From assembly GCF_030269125.1 (NCBI RefSeq), contig NZ_BSSM01000013.1, positions 1-64,000 of the forward strand: a DNA stretch of 64,000 nucleotides, read 5' to 3'. The position numbers and the translations under genes were made by a program. Source of the stretch: Streptomyces hygroscopicus subsp. hygroscopicus (GTDB lineage: Bacteria > Actinomycetota > Actinomycetes > Streptomycetales > Streptomycetaceae). The notes below the pieces were generated by a model that saw only the letters and a list, made by a program, of their open reading frames with translations, did not search any database and was not told the DNA's origin. Shown one piece after another: positions 15,252-23,336 of the stretch. The first letter of the stretch is position 1, and every line of letters begins with the position of its first letter.

Positions 15252-16105
15252 GGGAGCTGGCCGGGGACGGGGTGCCCGTCACGGTTGCGTGCCGGGTGCT
15301 GAAGCTCGCCAGACAGCCCTACTACCGCTGGCTGGACCAGCCGGTGACCGACGCCATGCTGGAGGAGGCATACCGCGCGAACGCGCTGTTCGACGCGCAT
15401 CGCGACGACCCGGAGTTCGGCTACCGCTTCCTCGCCGACGAAGCGCGCGGCGCCGGGGCCGTGATGGCGGACCGGACCGCATGGCGGATCTGCCGGGACA
15501 ACCGCTGGTGGAGCGTGTTCGGCAAGAAGCGCCGCAAGGGAAAGAAGGCCGGCCCGCCGGTGCACGACGACCTGGTCCGCCGTGACTTCACCGCGACCTG
15601 TGCAAACCGGCTGTGGCTCACCGACATCACCGAGCACGCCACCGGCGAAGGCAAGCTCTACCTCTGCGCGATCAAGGACGCCTTCAGCAACAGGATCGTG
15701 GGCTACTCCATCGACGCGCGGATGAAGTCCCGCCTGGCCGTGGCCGCCCTGGAAAACGCCGTGGCCCGGCGTGGAGACGTCGACGGCTGCATTCTGCACA
15801 GCGATCGCGGATCGCAGTTCCGCTCCCGGAAGTTCGTCCGGGCGCTCGATCGCCACCGGATGGCCGGTTCGATAGGGAGGGTCGGAGCTGCCGGCGACAA
15901 CGCGGCCATGGAGTCCTTCTTCAGCCTGCTGCAGAAGAACGTCCTCGACCGCCGCGCCTGGGCCACCCGTGAAGAACTGCGGATCGCGATCGTGACCTGG
16001 ATCGAGCGGACCTACCACCGACGGCGCCGACAAACGTCGCTCGCCCGGCTGACCCCCGTCGAATTCGAGACCGTCATGACCACGCCGGCCCTCCAGGCCG
16101 CGTGA
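15248..16105 (+). CDS. IS3-family transposase OrfB (DDE integrase)
   Basis: 285 aa if started at the overlapping GTG; as OrfAB it is made by frameshifting. A helical HTH_21 region (FDAHRDDPEFGYRFLADEAR) precedes an rve integrase core with catalytic residues in LWLTDITEH (D), ILHSDRGSQF (D) and NAAMESFFSLLQKN (E). YHRRRRQ and LTPVEFE close the domain. All three acidic residues are present and there is no stop, so the element looks intact. OrfAB cuts and circularises the IS. It lies 46 bases behind the serine integrase gene and is likely a later insertion into the larger element. Confidence 0.92.
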   Translation: MRELAGDGVPVTVACRVLKLARQPYYRWLDQPVTDAMLEEAYRANALFDAHRDDPEFGYRFLADEARGAGAVMADRTAWRICRDNRWWSVFGKKRRKGKKAGPPVHDDLVRRDFTATCANRLWLTDITEHATGEGKLYLCAIKDAFSNRIVGYSIDARMKSRLAVAALENAVARRGDVDGCILHSDRGSQFRSRKFVRALDRHRMAGSIGRVGAAGDNAAMESFFSLLQKNVLDRRAWATREELRIAIVTWIERTYHRRRRQTSLARLTPVEFETVMTTPALQAA

Positions 16106-16169
16106 CCGCACCTGTCACCCGAACCTGCAGCAGACCCTCAGTAGGAGAATGCTTGCTGGGAGGAGGAAA

Positions 16170-18755
16170 TTATGACTTGAGAGCTTTATCCAGGCTCTCT
16201 CCGAGTGAGGCAAATAGCTCCGGGTTTTCCACTACCAGCTTCTGGAGCGCTTCACCGAAACTCTCAGCCTCCTCAGCTAGGCGGAGCTGCAAGCACTGTT
16301 CCACCGCAATAATGTAGCCCACTGCTCGAAAATACGGAGACGTGAAATCCTCACTGAGCCGGATTGATTCCTTGGCGTGCGACAGAGATTTCTCATGCTC
16401 ACCGATTAGCGCATATTCACGAGCAAGGAGCTGGTGCGCACCAGCAGCATCGCGCGTCTGCCCGTACTCAAGTAGTATAGCGATCGCCTGAGATGCATAC
16501 TCCTCGGCGATCTGGATCTTCTGAAGCGCGAGGAGTAGCGGGGCTTGAGAAACCAGAACGTGCGCTAGACGGGACTTGTCACCCAGTTCGCTAAGCACAG
16601 AAATGGCCGCATTGAACCTGCCCTCGGCACCTTCTGGGTCTCCGAGGGCATAGAGCGTCTCGGCAACGTTTGCGTGCGCTAGTGCTTCACCTGACCGGCT
16701 ACCAATCGTTCTACACAGTTCAACGTCCTCAAGATGCAAGTCAAGCGCCTCGTTGAATTTCTGAAGCCGTCTGAGTGTGACCCCAAGATCATTACTCACC
16801 ATACTCACTTTATGAGGGTTTCCGATTTTCTTGAATTTTTCCAGCGAAGCCCGCTGAAGCTTTTCCGCTTCTTCTAGGTTACCCATTTCAAAATGAGCTA
16901 TCGCAAGAGTATTCAAGGTCTCTGCCGCGCCTGGTTCATCCCCAGATTCCAGGCACACTTGCAGATCCAATTTGAAGTATTCGATGGCTTTTCTGGTTTC
17001 CCCTGAGGCCCGATGAATCGTCCCTAGATTGTAAAGAACTTTTCCGATTTCGTGCTGAAGATCGAGCCGCCGATAAATCTCCAGGCATTTTTCGAGGAGA
17101 GGAATTCCCTCCCCGTGTCGCCCGCAGTCCATAAATAGACAAGCGAGCTGGTTCGCAGATGAGGCGATCGCAACATCAATTCCCGACTCTAGCGATTTCA
17201 AATATACACGGGAAGCGAGCTCAAGCCCCTGATCAAATTCCCGCCTATACCGCGCGAGATTCGCCTGAGCGCCAAGCAATGCAATCTCGCCCAGCGGGTC
17301 ATCTAGCTGGCTGGCAGCCGGGATACCTGTGTGAAGAACTTCCTCCCAAATCTGCCATTCACCTAGAACGTCGCAGATGCTAGACAGAGAGGCGGCAAAG
17401 CCGACAGCCCTCTCATTGGTGTCATGAATGAGCGTCATATTAATAGCGGCTGCAGCATTGGGAAGTTCTTCTCTTGCCCATGCAGCGGCTGATTCCGCCG
17501 AATCGATTTCTGCGGCATTTCCTAGATGGAACTCTACTCCTGTATGGCCAATGAGGAAAAATTGGGCCTTAACAGTCGAATCCTTCAACCAGTCGAGCAT
17601 AGACTGGATTGCTTGCGACTTCTTTTTTGCGTCATCCCCGTCAAATTTCTCCTGCGCGTAAACCCGCAGGAGGTCATGGAAACGATATCTGCCGTACGTT
17701 GCTGCATGTTCGATCAGGTTGGCCTCTGCAAGCCTAGAAAGTAGCCTTCCTGCCTGACGTTCGTCGCATCTCATCAAGGATGAGCACAAGCCAGGTCCAA
17801 AGTCTTCGCCAGGTACGCATGAAAGTCTCTTGAAGGCATTTTTTGCACCCTTCCCAAGCTTTCGATACGAGAGGTTAAAGGCCGCCCTGACGGCTAAATC
17901 GCCAGCCTCCAGAGCTCCAAGGACATCGCGCATGTCTGTTAGCTCTTGCGCGAGGTGGGACATGCGCATGTTGCGTGTCGCGGTAAGTCGATTTGCCGCA
18001 ATCCGTAGCGCTAGCGGAAGATATCCGCACGCCTCGACTACTTTTTCCGCACTCATTTGATCCGCCCCCACAACGTCGTCCCCGGTTACCCTTCTGAGGA
18101 AATTAAGAGACGTGGACGAGGGGAAGACCTCGAGATCGATTCTACAGAACCCTTCTAACCCGCGCAGCTGGCTTCGGCTAGTGATTAGCACAAGGGCTGA
18201 ATTCCCTGCAGGTATAAGGGGCCGTACCTGTCGTTCGTCACTAGCATTATCTAGAACAATGATGAGCGGTCGATCAGCTACAGCTTTCCGATAGGCATCT
18301 AGCCTGGCTAGAGGGTCGCCCGGGATTTCCTCTTCCGGTATGCCGAGGGACCTCATGAGGCGACCCATTACTTCCTCAGGCGGCGCTGGATATTCGTCGG
18401 CGCCACGCAGATCTACGTAGAGGTCGCCGTCAGCATATGAATCGCTCGCGAGGTAAGAAGCATGGACTGCCAGGGCGGTCTTTCCTACACCCGGCTTCCC
18501 AGTGATAATTGCCCTAACAGGGGGTGTACAGGTATTCGCAGCGGGGGACGAAATCCCTAATAGCTCGATCTCAGCTTGTCGGCCAACGAAGTCCGGGATG
18601 TCGGGAGGCAGTAGCCGCAGACGAGTCGGCAGTGTGCTGGAAGCTTCAGGGAGGCTGATATTGAAGAAAGTTGGGTTAGTCAGGACTGGCTGATGCGCAT
18701 CCCCGCTGATCGCCACTGCGGCGGTACCACTGGCTTCCGTGCCGCGTGTCTTCAA
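16170..18755 (-). CDS. NLR-like STAND ATPase: amyloid-like N-terminal motif, NB-ARC, TPR repeats
   Basis: 861 aa with TTG start preceded by GAGGAG. Residues 13-29 (AVAISGDAHQPVLTNPT) resemble motifs in the upstream protein. An NB-ARC module follows: FVGRQAEI, Walker A GKPGVGKT (86-93), Walker B LIIVLDN (164-170), LVLITSR, and the GLPL-like CGYLPLALRIAANRL. A winged-helix region precedes about 300 residues of TPR-like helical repeats (AAETLNTLAIAHFEMGNLEE and others). The architecture is that of bacterial STAND sensors: TPRs sense, ATP drives oligomerisation, and the N-terminus recruits an effector. Unlike AfsR it lacks a SARP DNA-binding domain. It overlaps the two-TM gene by TTGA, so they are translationally coupled. 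GC content is clearly lower than in flanking host genes, indicating transfer. An anti-phage or regulatory role is inferred. Confidence 0.85.
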   Translation of the reverse strand: MKTRGTEASGTAAVAISGDAHQPVLTNPTFFNISLPEASSTLPTRLRLLPPDIPDFVGRQAEIELLGISSPAANTCTPPVRAIITGKPGVGKTALAVHASYLASDSYADGDLYVDLRGADEYPAPPEEVMGRLMRSLGIPEEEIPGDPLARLDAYRKAVADRPLIIVLDNASDERQVRPLIPAGNSALVLITSRSQLRGLEGFCRIDLEVFPSSTSLNFLRRVTGDDVVGADQMSAEKVVEACGYLPLALRIAANRLTATRNMRMSHLAQELTDMRDVLGALEAGDLAVRAAFNLSYRKLGKGAKNAFKRLSCVPGEDFGPGLCSSLMRCDERQAGRLLSRLAEANLIEHAATYGRYRFHDLLRVYAQEKFDGDDAKKKSQAIQSMLDWLKDSTVKAQFFLIGHTGVEFHLGNAAEIDSAESAAAWAREELPNAAAAINMTLIHDTNERAVGFAASLSSICDVLGEWQIWEEVLHTGIPAASQLDDPLGEIALLGAQANLARYRREFDQGLELASRVYLKSLESGIDVAIASSANQLACLFMDCGRHGEGIPLLEKCLEIYRRLDLQHEIGKVLYNLGTIHRASGETRKAIEYFKLDLQVCLESGDEPGAAETLNTLAIAHFEMGNLEEAEKLQRASLEKFKKIGNPHKVSMVSNDLGVTLRRLQKFNEALDLHLEDVELCRTIGSRSGEALAHANVAETLYALGDPEGAEGRFNAAISVLSELGDKSRLAHVLVSQAPLLLALQKIQIAEEYASQAIAILLEYGQTRDAAGAHQLLAREYALIGEHEKSLSHAKESIRLSEDFTSPYFRAVGYIIAVEQCLQLRLAEEAESFGEALQKLVVENPELFASLGESLDKALKS

Positions 18756-19156
18756 CGAGTCTCCTCGGGGCTCTGAGTAATCTCCGTCTCAATGGGTCCC
18801 TCGGCATCGCCCCCCACTGCAACGGCTCCCGGCCCGGTTGCAGTGACACCGTGCGCTTGCACCGGACTGCTCAACTGTCCCTGGCCTACGACTCGAGTCT
18901 TGATCGTCGCTCGCGAAGACCCTCCGATCGACACAGATCCGGTACCTAGGGCCGTCGTTGGCCTAGCGGAGTCTTCAGGCGATCCGTCTCTGCTGAGGTA
19001 GTACTGCAAGGACGCCCCCACGGCCACGAGTATGGTGAGGGCTACCCACCAAGCCCAAAGAGGCCTGTCACTAACGACGTTCGTAACGAGACCCGTTGCA
19101 GCAGCCACCACAACAGTGAGAAAGGCTGCGACACCACGCTTCGCTGACTGAGTCAC
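18752..19156 (-). CDS. Two-TM protein with repeated Gly-rich amyloid-like motifs (putative membrane effector)
   Basis: 134 aa from GTG 19156, with GGGGGC upstream. Two hydrophobic helices (residues about 8-28 and 33-53) leave a C-terminal tail of about 80 residues. The tail carries two related motifs: GSVSIGGSSRATIKTRV (73-89) and GAVAVGGDAEGPIETEI (110-126). The second matches residues 13-29 of the coupled NLR-like ATPase (xVAxxGDAxxPIxT). This fits the known logic in which an NLR N-terminal motif templates the same motif on a cell-death effector. Here the membrane helices would be the toxic part. No homologue is recognised and the role is inferred from architecture. The alternative is a membrane anchor for the ATPase. 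Confidence 0.7.
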   Translation of the reverse strand: MTQSAKRGVAAFLTVVVAAATGLVTNVVSDRPLWAWWVALTILVAVGASLQYYLSRDGSPEDSARPTTALGTGSVSIGGSSRATIKTRVVGQGQLSSPVQAHGVTATGPGAVAVGGDAEGPIETEITQSPEETR

Positions 19157-19447
19157 GTGTTGCCCCCAGGGTGCTTTGACCGTATACCACTGTTTTACAG
19201 CACACGCTCCAGCGCCCGTGCATGGTTCCACGTATCCGTATCAGGATCTGGCGCCGTCGAAGGTACCGGGGACCACGAGGGCACGAAGATCGCTGATCAC
19301 GACCGACTAGATCAACGAGGCACACCAGGGTCACTGGATGACGCCAGGCGTCAGGTAGCCAGAAGCCCAGGTTGATTGGCAAACAGTTACCGGGCTCTTA
19401 CAGATGGCACTGCACGGGTTCCGCTCCGTGGCATGCCGTCAGAAGGG
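19157..19447. other. Gap upstream of the NLR operon
   Basis: About 290 bases of lower GC with no convincing ORF. It presumably holds the promoter of the two-TM/NLR operon; a TATACG at about -25 relative to the GTG is a weak -10 candidate without a good -35. An ORF covering 19071-19382 on the minus strand has no coding signs. Confidence 0.4.
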
Positions 19448-19471
19448 GCTGGTTTGCGTCGACAAACCAGC
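19448..19471 (-). terminator. Hairpin after the small ORF
   Basis: GCTGGTTTG (19448-19456) and CAAACCAGC (19463-19471) form a perfect 9-bp stem with a 6-base loop, 37 bases beyond the stop of the small ORF at 19508. It probably ends minus-strand transcription coming from the radical SAM gene before it enters the element's cargo. Confidence 0.55.
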
Positions 19472-19507
19472 TCGAGCCAGAGACAAGCATCCGCTTAAGA
19501 CTGGCCC

Positions 19508-19711
19508 TCAGACCCACTCCACCTCGGAAACGATGTGCGGGCTAATTCCAGGGCCCGGTAGCGGCGTCCGAGAGGGCGCCGGCGGCGCCGACGGGCGAGG
19601 GACCGAGGTGCCGACCGCAGCCAGCGCAGCCGCCACCTCGTCCTCACTAGCCCCCGCCAACGCCTCAATCACCCGATCGAGTGTCTCGCTCACCTCAGTG
19701 CGCGTGACCAC
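19508..19711 (-). CDS. Small hypothetical protein at the right element border
   Basis: 67 aa, GTG start, overlapping the last codons of the radical SAM gene in another frame. The first half (LDRVIEALAGASEDEVAAAL) is predicted amphipathic helix and the rest is Pro-rich. Codon choice is GC3-rich as in real Streptomyces genes. It lies inside the element, just past the crossover region. It could be element-encoded and coupled to the restored host gene, or only an overlapping ORF. No function is recognised. Confidence 0.35.
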   Translation of the reverse strand: MVTRTEVSETLDRVIEALAGASEDEVAAALAAVGTSVPRPSAPPAPSRTPLPGPGISPHIVSEVEWV

Positions 19712-19802
19712 TCGAAGTGGGTGCCTGACCTGCGTTCTTGACCGTCAGAGGCAGCAACTTCTTGCCGGTCGGGCCGATTTGTATGGCCGTGTCCATCTGC
19801 GG
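19690..19802. repeat. Right attachment-site duplication, within the intact radical SAM gene
   Basis: Partner of 13110-13222. On the minus strand it encodes the present C-terminus of the radical SAM protein (PQMDTAIQIGPTGKKLLPLT, then VKNAGQAPTSSGHAH and stop). The part nearer the element (lower coordinates) would have come from attP, so the element supplied a substitute 3' end of the host gene. Confidence 0.8.
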
Positions 19803-21656
19803 ACAGACGCCGCAGTCGAAGCAGGGGGTCCAGCGGCAGTCCTCGACCTCGGTCTCGTCGAGGGCGTCCTGCCAGTCCTCCCAGAGCCAGTCCTTGTCGA
19901 GGCCGGAGTCGAGGTGGTCCCAGGGGAGCACCTCCTCGTAGGTGCGCTCGCGGGTGGTGTACCAGTCGACGTCGACGCCGTGGGCGGCGAGGGCCTTGTC
20001 GGCGCAGGCCATCCAGCGGTCGTAGGAGAAGTGCTCACGCCAGCCGTCGAAGCGGCCGCCGTCCTCGTAGACGGCGCGGATGACGTCGCCCACGCGGCGG
20101 TCGCCGCGGGAGAGCAGGCCCTCCACGATGCCGGGCTTGCCGTCGTGGTAGCGGAAGCCGATGGAGCGGCCGTACTTCTTGTCGCCGCGGATCTTGTCGC
20201 GCAGCTTCTCCAGGCGCGCGTCCGTCTCCTCCGCCGACAGCTGCGGGGCCCACTGGAAGGGGGTGTGGGGCTTGGGGACGAAGCCGCCGATCGACACCGT
20301 GCAGCGGATGTCGTTCGAGCGGGAGACCTCGCGGCCCTTCTGGATGACGTGGGTCGCCATGTCGGCGATCTGCAGGACGTCCTCGTCGGTCTCCGTGGGC
20401 AGGCCGCACATGAAGTACAGCTTCACCTGGCGCCATCCGTTGCCGTAGGCGGTGGCGACCGTACGGATCAGGTCCTCCTCCGAGACCATCTTGTTGATGA
20501 CCTTGCGCATGCGCTCGGAGCCGCCCTCGGGGGCGAAGGTCAGGCCGGAGCGGCGGCCGTTGCGGGTCAGCTCGTTGGCCAGGTCGACGTTGAAGGCGTC
20601 GACGCGGGTGGAGGGCAGCGAGAGACCGATCTTGTCGTCCGTGTAGCGGTCCGCCAGGCCCTTGGCGATGTCGCCGATCTCCGAGTGGTCCGCCGAGGAC
20701 AGGGACAGCAGGCCGACCTCTTCGAAGCCGGTGGCCTTCAGGCCCTTGTCGACCATGTCGCCGATGCCCGTGATGGAGCGCTCGCGCACCGGGCGGGTGA
20801 TCATGCCCGCCTGGCAGAAGCGGCAGCCGCGGGTGCAGCCGCGGAAGATCTCCACCGACATGCGCTCATGGACCGTCTCGGCCAGCGGGACGAGGGGCTG
20901 CTTGGGGTACGGCCACTCGTCCAGGTCCATGACGGTGTGCTTGGAGACCCGCCAGGGCACACCCGACCTGTTCGGGACGACGCGGCTGATACGGCCGTCG
21001 GGCAGGTACTCGACGTCGTAGAAGGCCGGGATGTACACCGAGCCCGTCTTCGCCAGCCGGAGGAGGACCTCCTCGCGGCCCCCCGGGCGGCCCTCGGCCT
21101 TCCACTCCCGGATGATCCGGGTCATGTCGAGGACGGCCTGCTCGCCGTCGCCGATGATCGCCGCGTCGATGAAGTCGGCGATCGGTTCCGGGTTGAAGGC
21201 GGCGTGGCCGCCGGCCAGGACGATCGGGTCGTCGTCGGTGCGGTCCCGGGACTCCAGCGGGATGCCGGCCAGGTCCAGCGCGGTGAGCATGTTCGTGTAG
21301 CCCAGCTCCGTGGAGAAGCTGAGGCCGAACACGTCGAAGGCCCTCACCGGGCGGTGGCTGTCGACCGTGAACTGCGGGACGCGATGCTCGCGCATCAGCG
21401 CCTCCAGGTCCGGCCACACGCTGTAGGTGCGCTCGGCGAGGACGCCGTCCTGCTCGTTGAGCACCTCGTAGAGGATCATGACGCCCTGGTTGGGCAGACC
21501 GACCTCGTACGCGTCCGGGTACATGAGCGCCCAGCGGACGTCGCACTCGTCCCAGTCCTTGACGGTGGAGTTGAGTTCTCCGCCTACGTACTGGATGGGC
21601 TTCTGCACGTGCGGGAGCAGAGCTTCGAGCTGCGGGAAAACCGACTCGACAGGCAT
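19695..21656 (-). CDS. TIGR03960 family B12-binding-like radical SAM protein
   Basis: 653 aa from ATG 21656 (AAGG eight bases upstream); an ATG five codons earlier lacks a ribosome site. An N-terminal region (SVFPQLEALLPHVQKPIQYV) and a cobalamin-binding-like Rossmann segment precede the radical SAM domain. That domain has the 4Fe-4S motif CTRGCRFC in FRGCTRGCRFCQAGMITRPV. C-terminal cysteines (CFDCGVC) may bind a further cluster. Function is unestablished; it is usually paired with TIGR03936. It follows the CYTH-CHAD gene on the same strand. Its last codons are the integration site of the mobile element: the reading frame is intact, but the terminal dozen or more residues are the element's version. 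Confidence 0.9.
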   Translation of the reverse strand: MPVESVFPQLEALLPHVQKPIQYVGGELNSTVKDWDECDVRWALMYPDAYEVGLPNQGVMILYEVLNEQDGVLAERTYSVWPDLEALMREHRVPQFTVDSHRPVRAFDVFGLSFSTELGYTNMLTALDLAGIPLESRDRTDDDPIVLAGGHAAFNPEPIADFIDAAIIGDGEQAVLDMTRIIREWKAEGRPGGREEVLLRLAKTGSVYIPAFYDVEYLPDGRISRVVPNRSGVPWRVSKHTVMDLDEWPYPKQPLVPLAETVHERMSVEIFRGCTRGCRFCQAGMITRPVRERSITGIGDMVDKGLKATGFEEVGLLSLSSADHSEIGDIAKGLADRYTDDKIGLSLPSTRVDAFNVDLANELTRNGRRSGLTFAPEGGSERMRKVINKMVSEEDLIRTVATAYGNGWRQVKLYFMCGLPTETDEDVLQIADMATHVIQKGREVSRSNDIRCTVSIGGFVPKPHTPFQWAPQLSAEETDARLEKLRDKIRGDKKYGRSIGFRYHDGKPGIVEGLLSRGDRRVGDVIRAVYEDGGRFDGWREHFSYDRWMACADKALAAHGVDVDWYTTRERTYEEVLPWDHLDSGLDKDWLWEDWQDALDETEVEDCRWTPCFDCGVCPQMDTAIQIGPTGKKLLPLTVKNAGQAPTSSGHAH

Positions 21657-21726
21657 CTCGCGAACCTTCATGAGCTGACAGGGGTGACCACCCAGCCTAA
21701 CCCGCCCGCGGGTCTCCTCCGAACGG

Positions 21727-23223
21727 TCAGCCGAGCGAGCGGCCCCGGGCCTTCCGCCACCGCTCGGGCAGCTCTGCCTCCGCGGCCGCCGCCCGCGCCT
21801 CCTCCCTGGCGTACAGCACCCCGTACGGGAACTCGCTCTCCCCCGCCGCGTGGGCCACCGCGGCCAGCTCGCGCAGGGTGCGGCGGGCCATGACGCTGTC
21901 CTGGTGGTCGCCGAGGAGGGTGGTGAGGGACTTCATGGCGGCGGTGAGGTCGCGGGCGGGGGCGCCGAGGGCGGGGGTGGCGGCCTCGGCGGCGTAACGG
22001 GTGCGCTTGGCCTTCTTGCGGGCCTCGTGCAGGGCGAGGTCGCGGTCTTCGCCGGGTGGGAGGTCCAGGGCTCGCTCGATCAGGGTGGCGAGCCGCGCCA
22101 GGTCCTTCTCCACGGCCTTGCCGAGTACCTTCCTCGGTTTCCGCGCGGCCGCCTCGCGCAGCGGCGGGTCGGCGAGCAGGGCGTCCAGGGTGTTCAGGAG
22201 GGCGAGGTGGCGGGAGGAGTCGAGGACGCCGGTGAGGTGGGCGTGGGCGCCGGCGCCCCGGGCGGCCGCCCAGGACGCGAGGCGGTCGTGGGCCGGTCCG
22301 GTGCCCAGGTCGGGCGGCAGGGCGTCGAGGGCCGTGGTCAGGCGTTCGGCCAGCACCTCCTGGTCGCGGTCGATTCCCAGCTCGCCCGCGAGCCACTTCA
22401 GCTCGACGGCGATCGGGTCGGTGACGGCGCGGTCGAGGACGGCGCGGAAGGTCCGCAGGGTGCCGCGGGCGCGGCGGGTGGCGACCCGCATCCGGTGCAC
22501 GGCGTCGGGGGTGTCGAGGCGGACGGCGGGGTCGAGGGCGACCAGGGCGTCCCGCTGGGCACGGAGATAGGCGAGCACGTGGTCGCCCGCGGTGACGGGC
22601 TTCGCCGGCTCGACGGGTTTGCGGTGGAACCCGGTGCGTTCCAGGGCGCGGGCCAGTTTCGAGGGCGAGGCGGACGGTCGTACACCTGCCCTGGCCAGCC
22701 GCTTCTCGACCTGGTCGAGGAGGGCGGGGTCTCCCCCGTCGGCCAGTTCGACCTCGATCTCGGTCCACTGGACGGTGCCGCCCTCGCCGGTGAGCCGCTC
22801 GGCGGTCACGGCGTCCACGCTCGCCTCGGCCAGCAGGGTGCCGTCCGCGTCCACCAGGTGGCGTACGTCCCGGGCGGAGCGCAGTCTCACCAGCGGGACC
22901 AGCGCGGCCTCCCGGACCCGGGAGCGGACCAGTGCGGCGAGTTCCTCGGGGAGGGTGTCGGACAGGGGGGCCTGGATCTCGTCGCGGACTCCGGGGGCGA
23001 CCGGGAGCTTGAGGTGCCAGCCGGCGTCGGAGCCCCCGGTGCGGCGGCGCAGGGTGAGGGAGGCGGCGGCGAGGCGTTGGTCGGCGGTGTCGTAATAGGT
23101 GGCGTCCAGCTCGACCAGGCCCTTGTCGAGCACGGCCGCCACCTCGCCGACGCCGGTCAGGTCGGGCAGCCCGCTGTCATCGGATTCGTACTTGCGCTCG
23201 ATCTCGCGTTTCGTCTCCGCCAT
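21727..23223 (-). CDS. CYTH and CHAD domain protein (polyphosphate-related)
   Basis: 498 aa. The N-terminal CYTH domain begins with the diagnostic ExExK motif (REIERKY) and binds triphosphates. The CHAD domain (about residues 210-490) shows the conserved histidines and basic residues in VHRMRVATRRARGTLRTF and LHEARKKAKRTRYAAEA, which bind polyphosphate. Such proteins act as triphosphatases or polyphosphate-granule proteins. The gene lies between rodA and the radical SAM gene on the same strand, about 110 bases from rodA, and has its own ATG. Confidence 0.9.
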   Translation of the reverse strand: MAETKREIERKYESDDSGLPDLTGVGEVAAVLDKGLVELDATYYDTADQRLAAASLTLRRRTGGSDAGWHLKLPVAPGVRDEIQAPLSDTLPEELAALVRSRVREAALVPLVRLRSARDVRHLVDADGTLLAEASVDAVTAERLTGEGGTVQWTEIEVELADGGDPALLDQVEKRLARAGVRPSASPSKLARALERTGFHRKPVEPAKPVTAGDHVLAYLRAQRDALVALDPAVRLDTPDAVHRMRVATRRARGTLRTFRAVLDRAVTDPIAVELKWLAGELGIDRDQEVLAERLTTALDALPPDLGTGPAHDRLASWAAARGAGAHAHLTGVLDSSRHLALLNTLDALLADPPLREAAARKPRKVLGKAVEKDLARLATLIERALDLPPGEDRDLALHEARKKAKRTRYAAEAATPALGAPARDLTAAMKSLTTLLGDHQDSVMARRTLRELAAVAHAAGESEFPYGVLYAREEARAAAAEAELPERWRKARGRSLG

Positions 23224-23336
23224 GAAGCGAATCTAGTGCGCGGCGGGCCGGGGCGGCAGAGGGCGCCCGGGGTGTTGGGCGGGAAAGGTCCCGCCCCGCC
23301 CGGTGGGCCGACCGACCGCCCCGGACCCGGGGGGGC

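Larger units (their letters stand above)
14897..16138 (+). mobile_element. IS3-family insertion sequence
   Basis: Two overlapping ORFs of IS3 type (orfA with helix-turn-helix and leucine zipper; orfB with DDE integrase) fill the space between the recombinase stop and the NLR gene. Candidate ends are TGAACTCGCTTGCCCTG near 14900 and the complement of CAGCAGACCCTCA near 16128-16140, but the inverted repeat is weak and no target duplication is obvious. The limits are therefore approximate. Confidence 0.65.
13110..19802. mobile_element. Integrated genomic element with serine integrase and NLR/effector cargo
   Basis: Bounded by the direct repeats at 13110-13222 and 19690-19802 (outer limits given here; the exact crossover is not resolved). 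It contains a large serine recombinase beside the left border, an IS3-family element, a STAND ATPase plus two-TM protein of visibly lower GC than the host, and a small ORF at the right border. The right repeat restores the interrupted radical SAM reading frame. From memory, the attB of the phage phiJoe serine integrase lies in this chromosomal neighbourhood and is occupied by elements of variable content in several Streptomyces; this looks like one. No phage structural, replication or transfer genes are present. Confidence 0.8.

Noticed and set aside
14897..16138. Defined terminal inverted repeats of the IS
   Set aside because: Candidate ends share only a few bases and no target duplication was visible, so no exact IS boundary is claimed.
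16170..18755. AfsR/SARP-type antibiotic regulator
   Set aside because: The NB-ARC and TPR parts resemble AfsR, but there is no N-terminal SARP DNA-binding domain.
19071..19382. 103-aa minus-strand ORF over the two-TM gene start
   Set aside because: Different frame from the two-TM gene, no ribosome site, Cys/Arg-rich product without domain.
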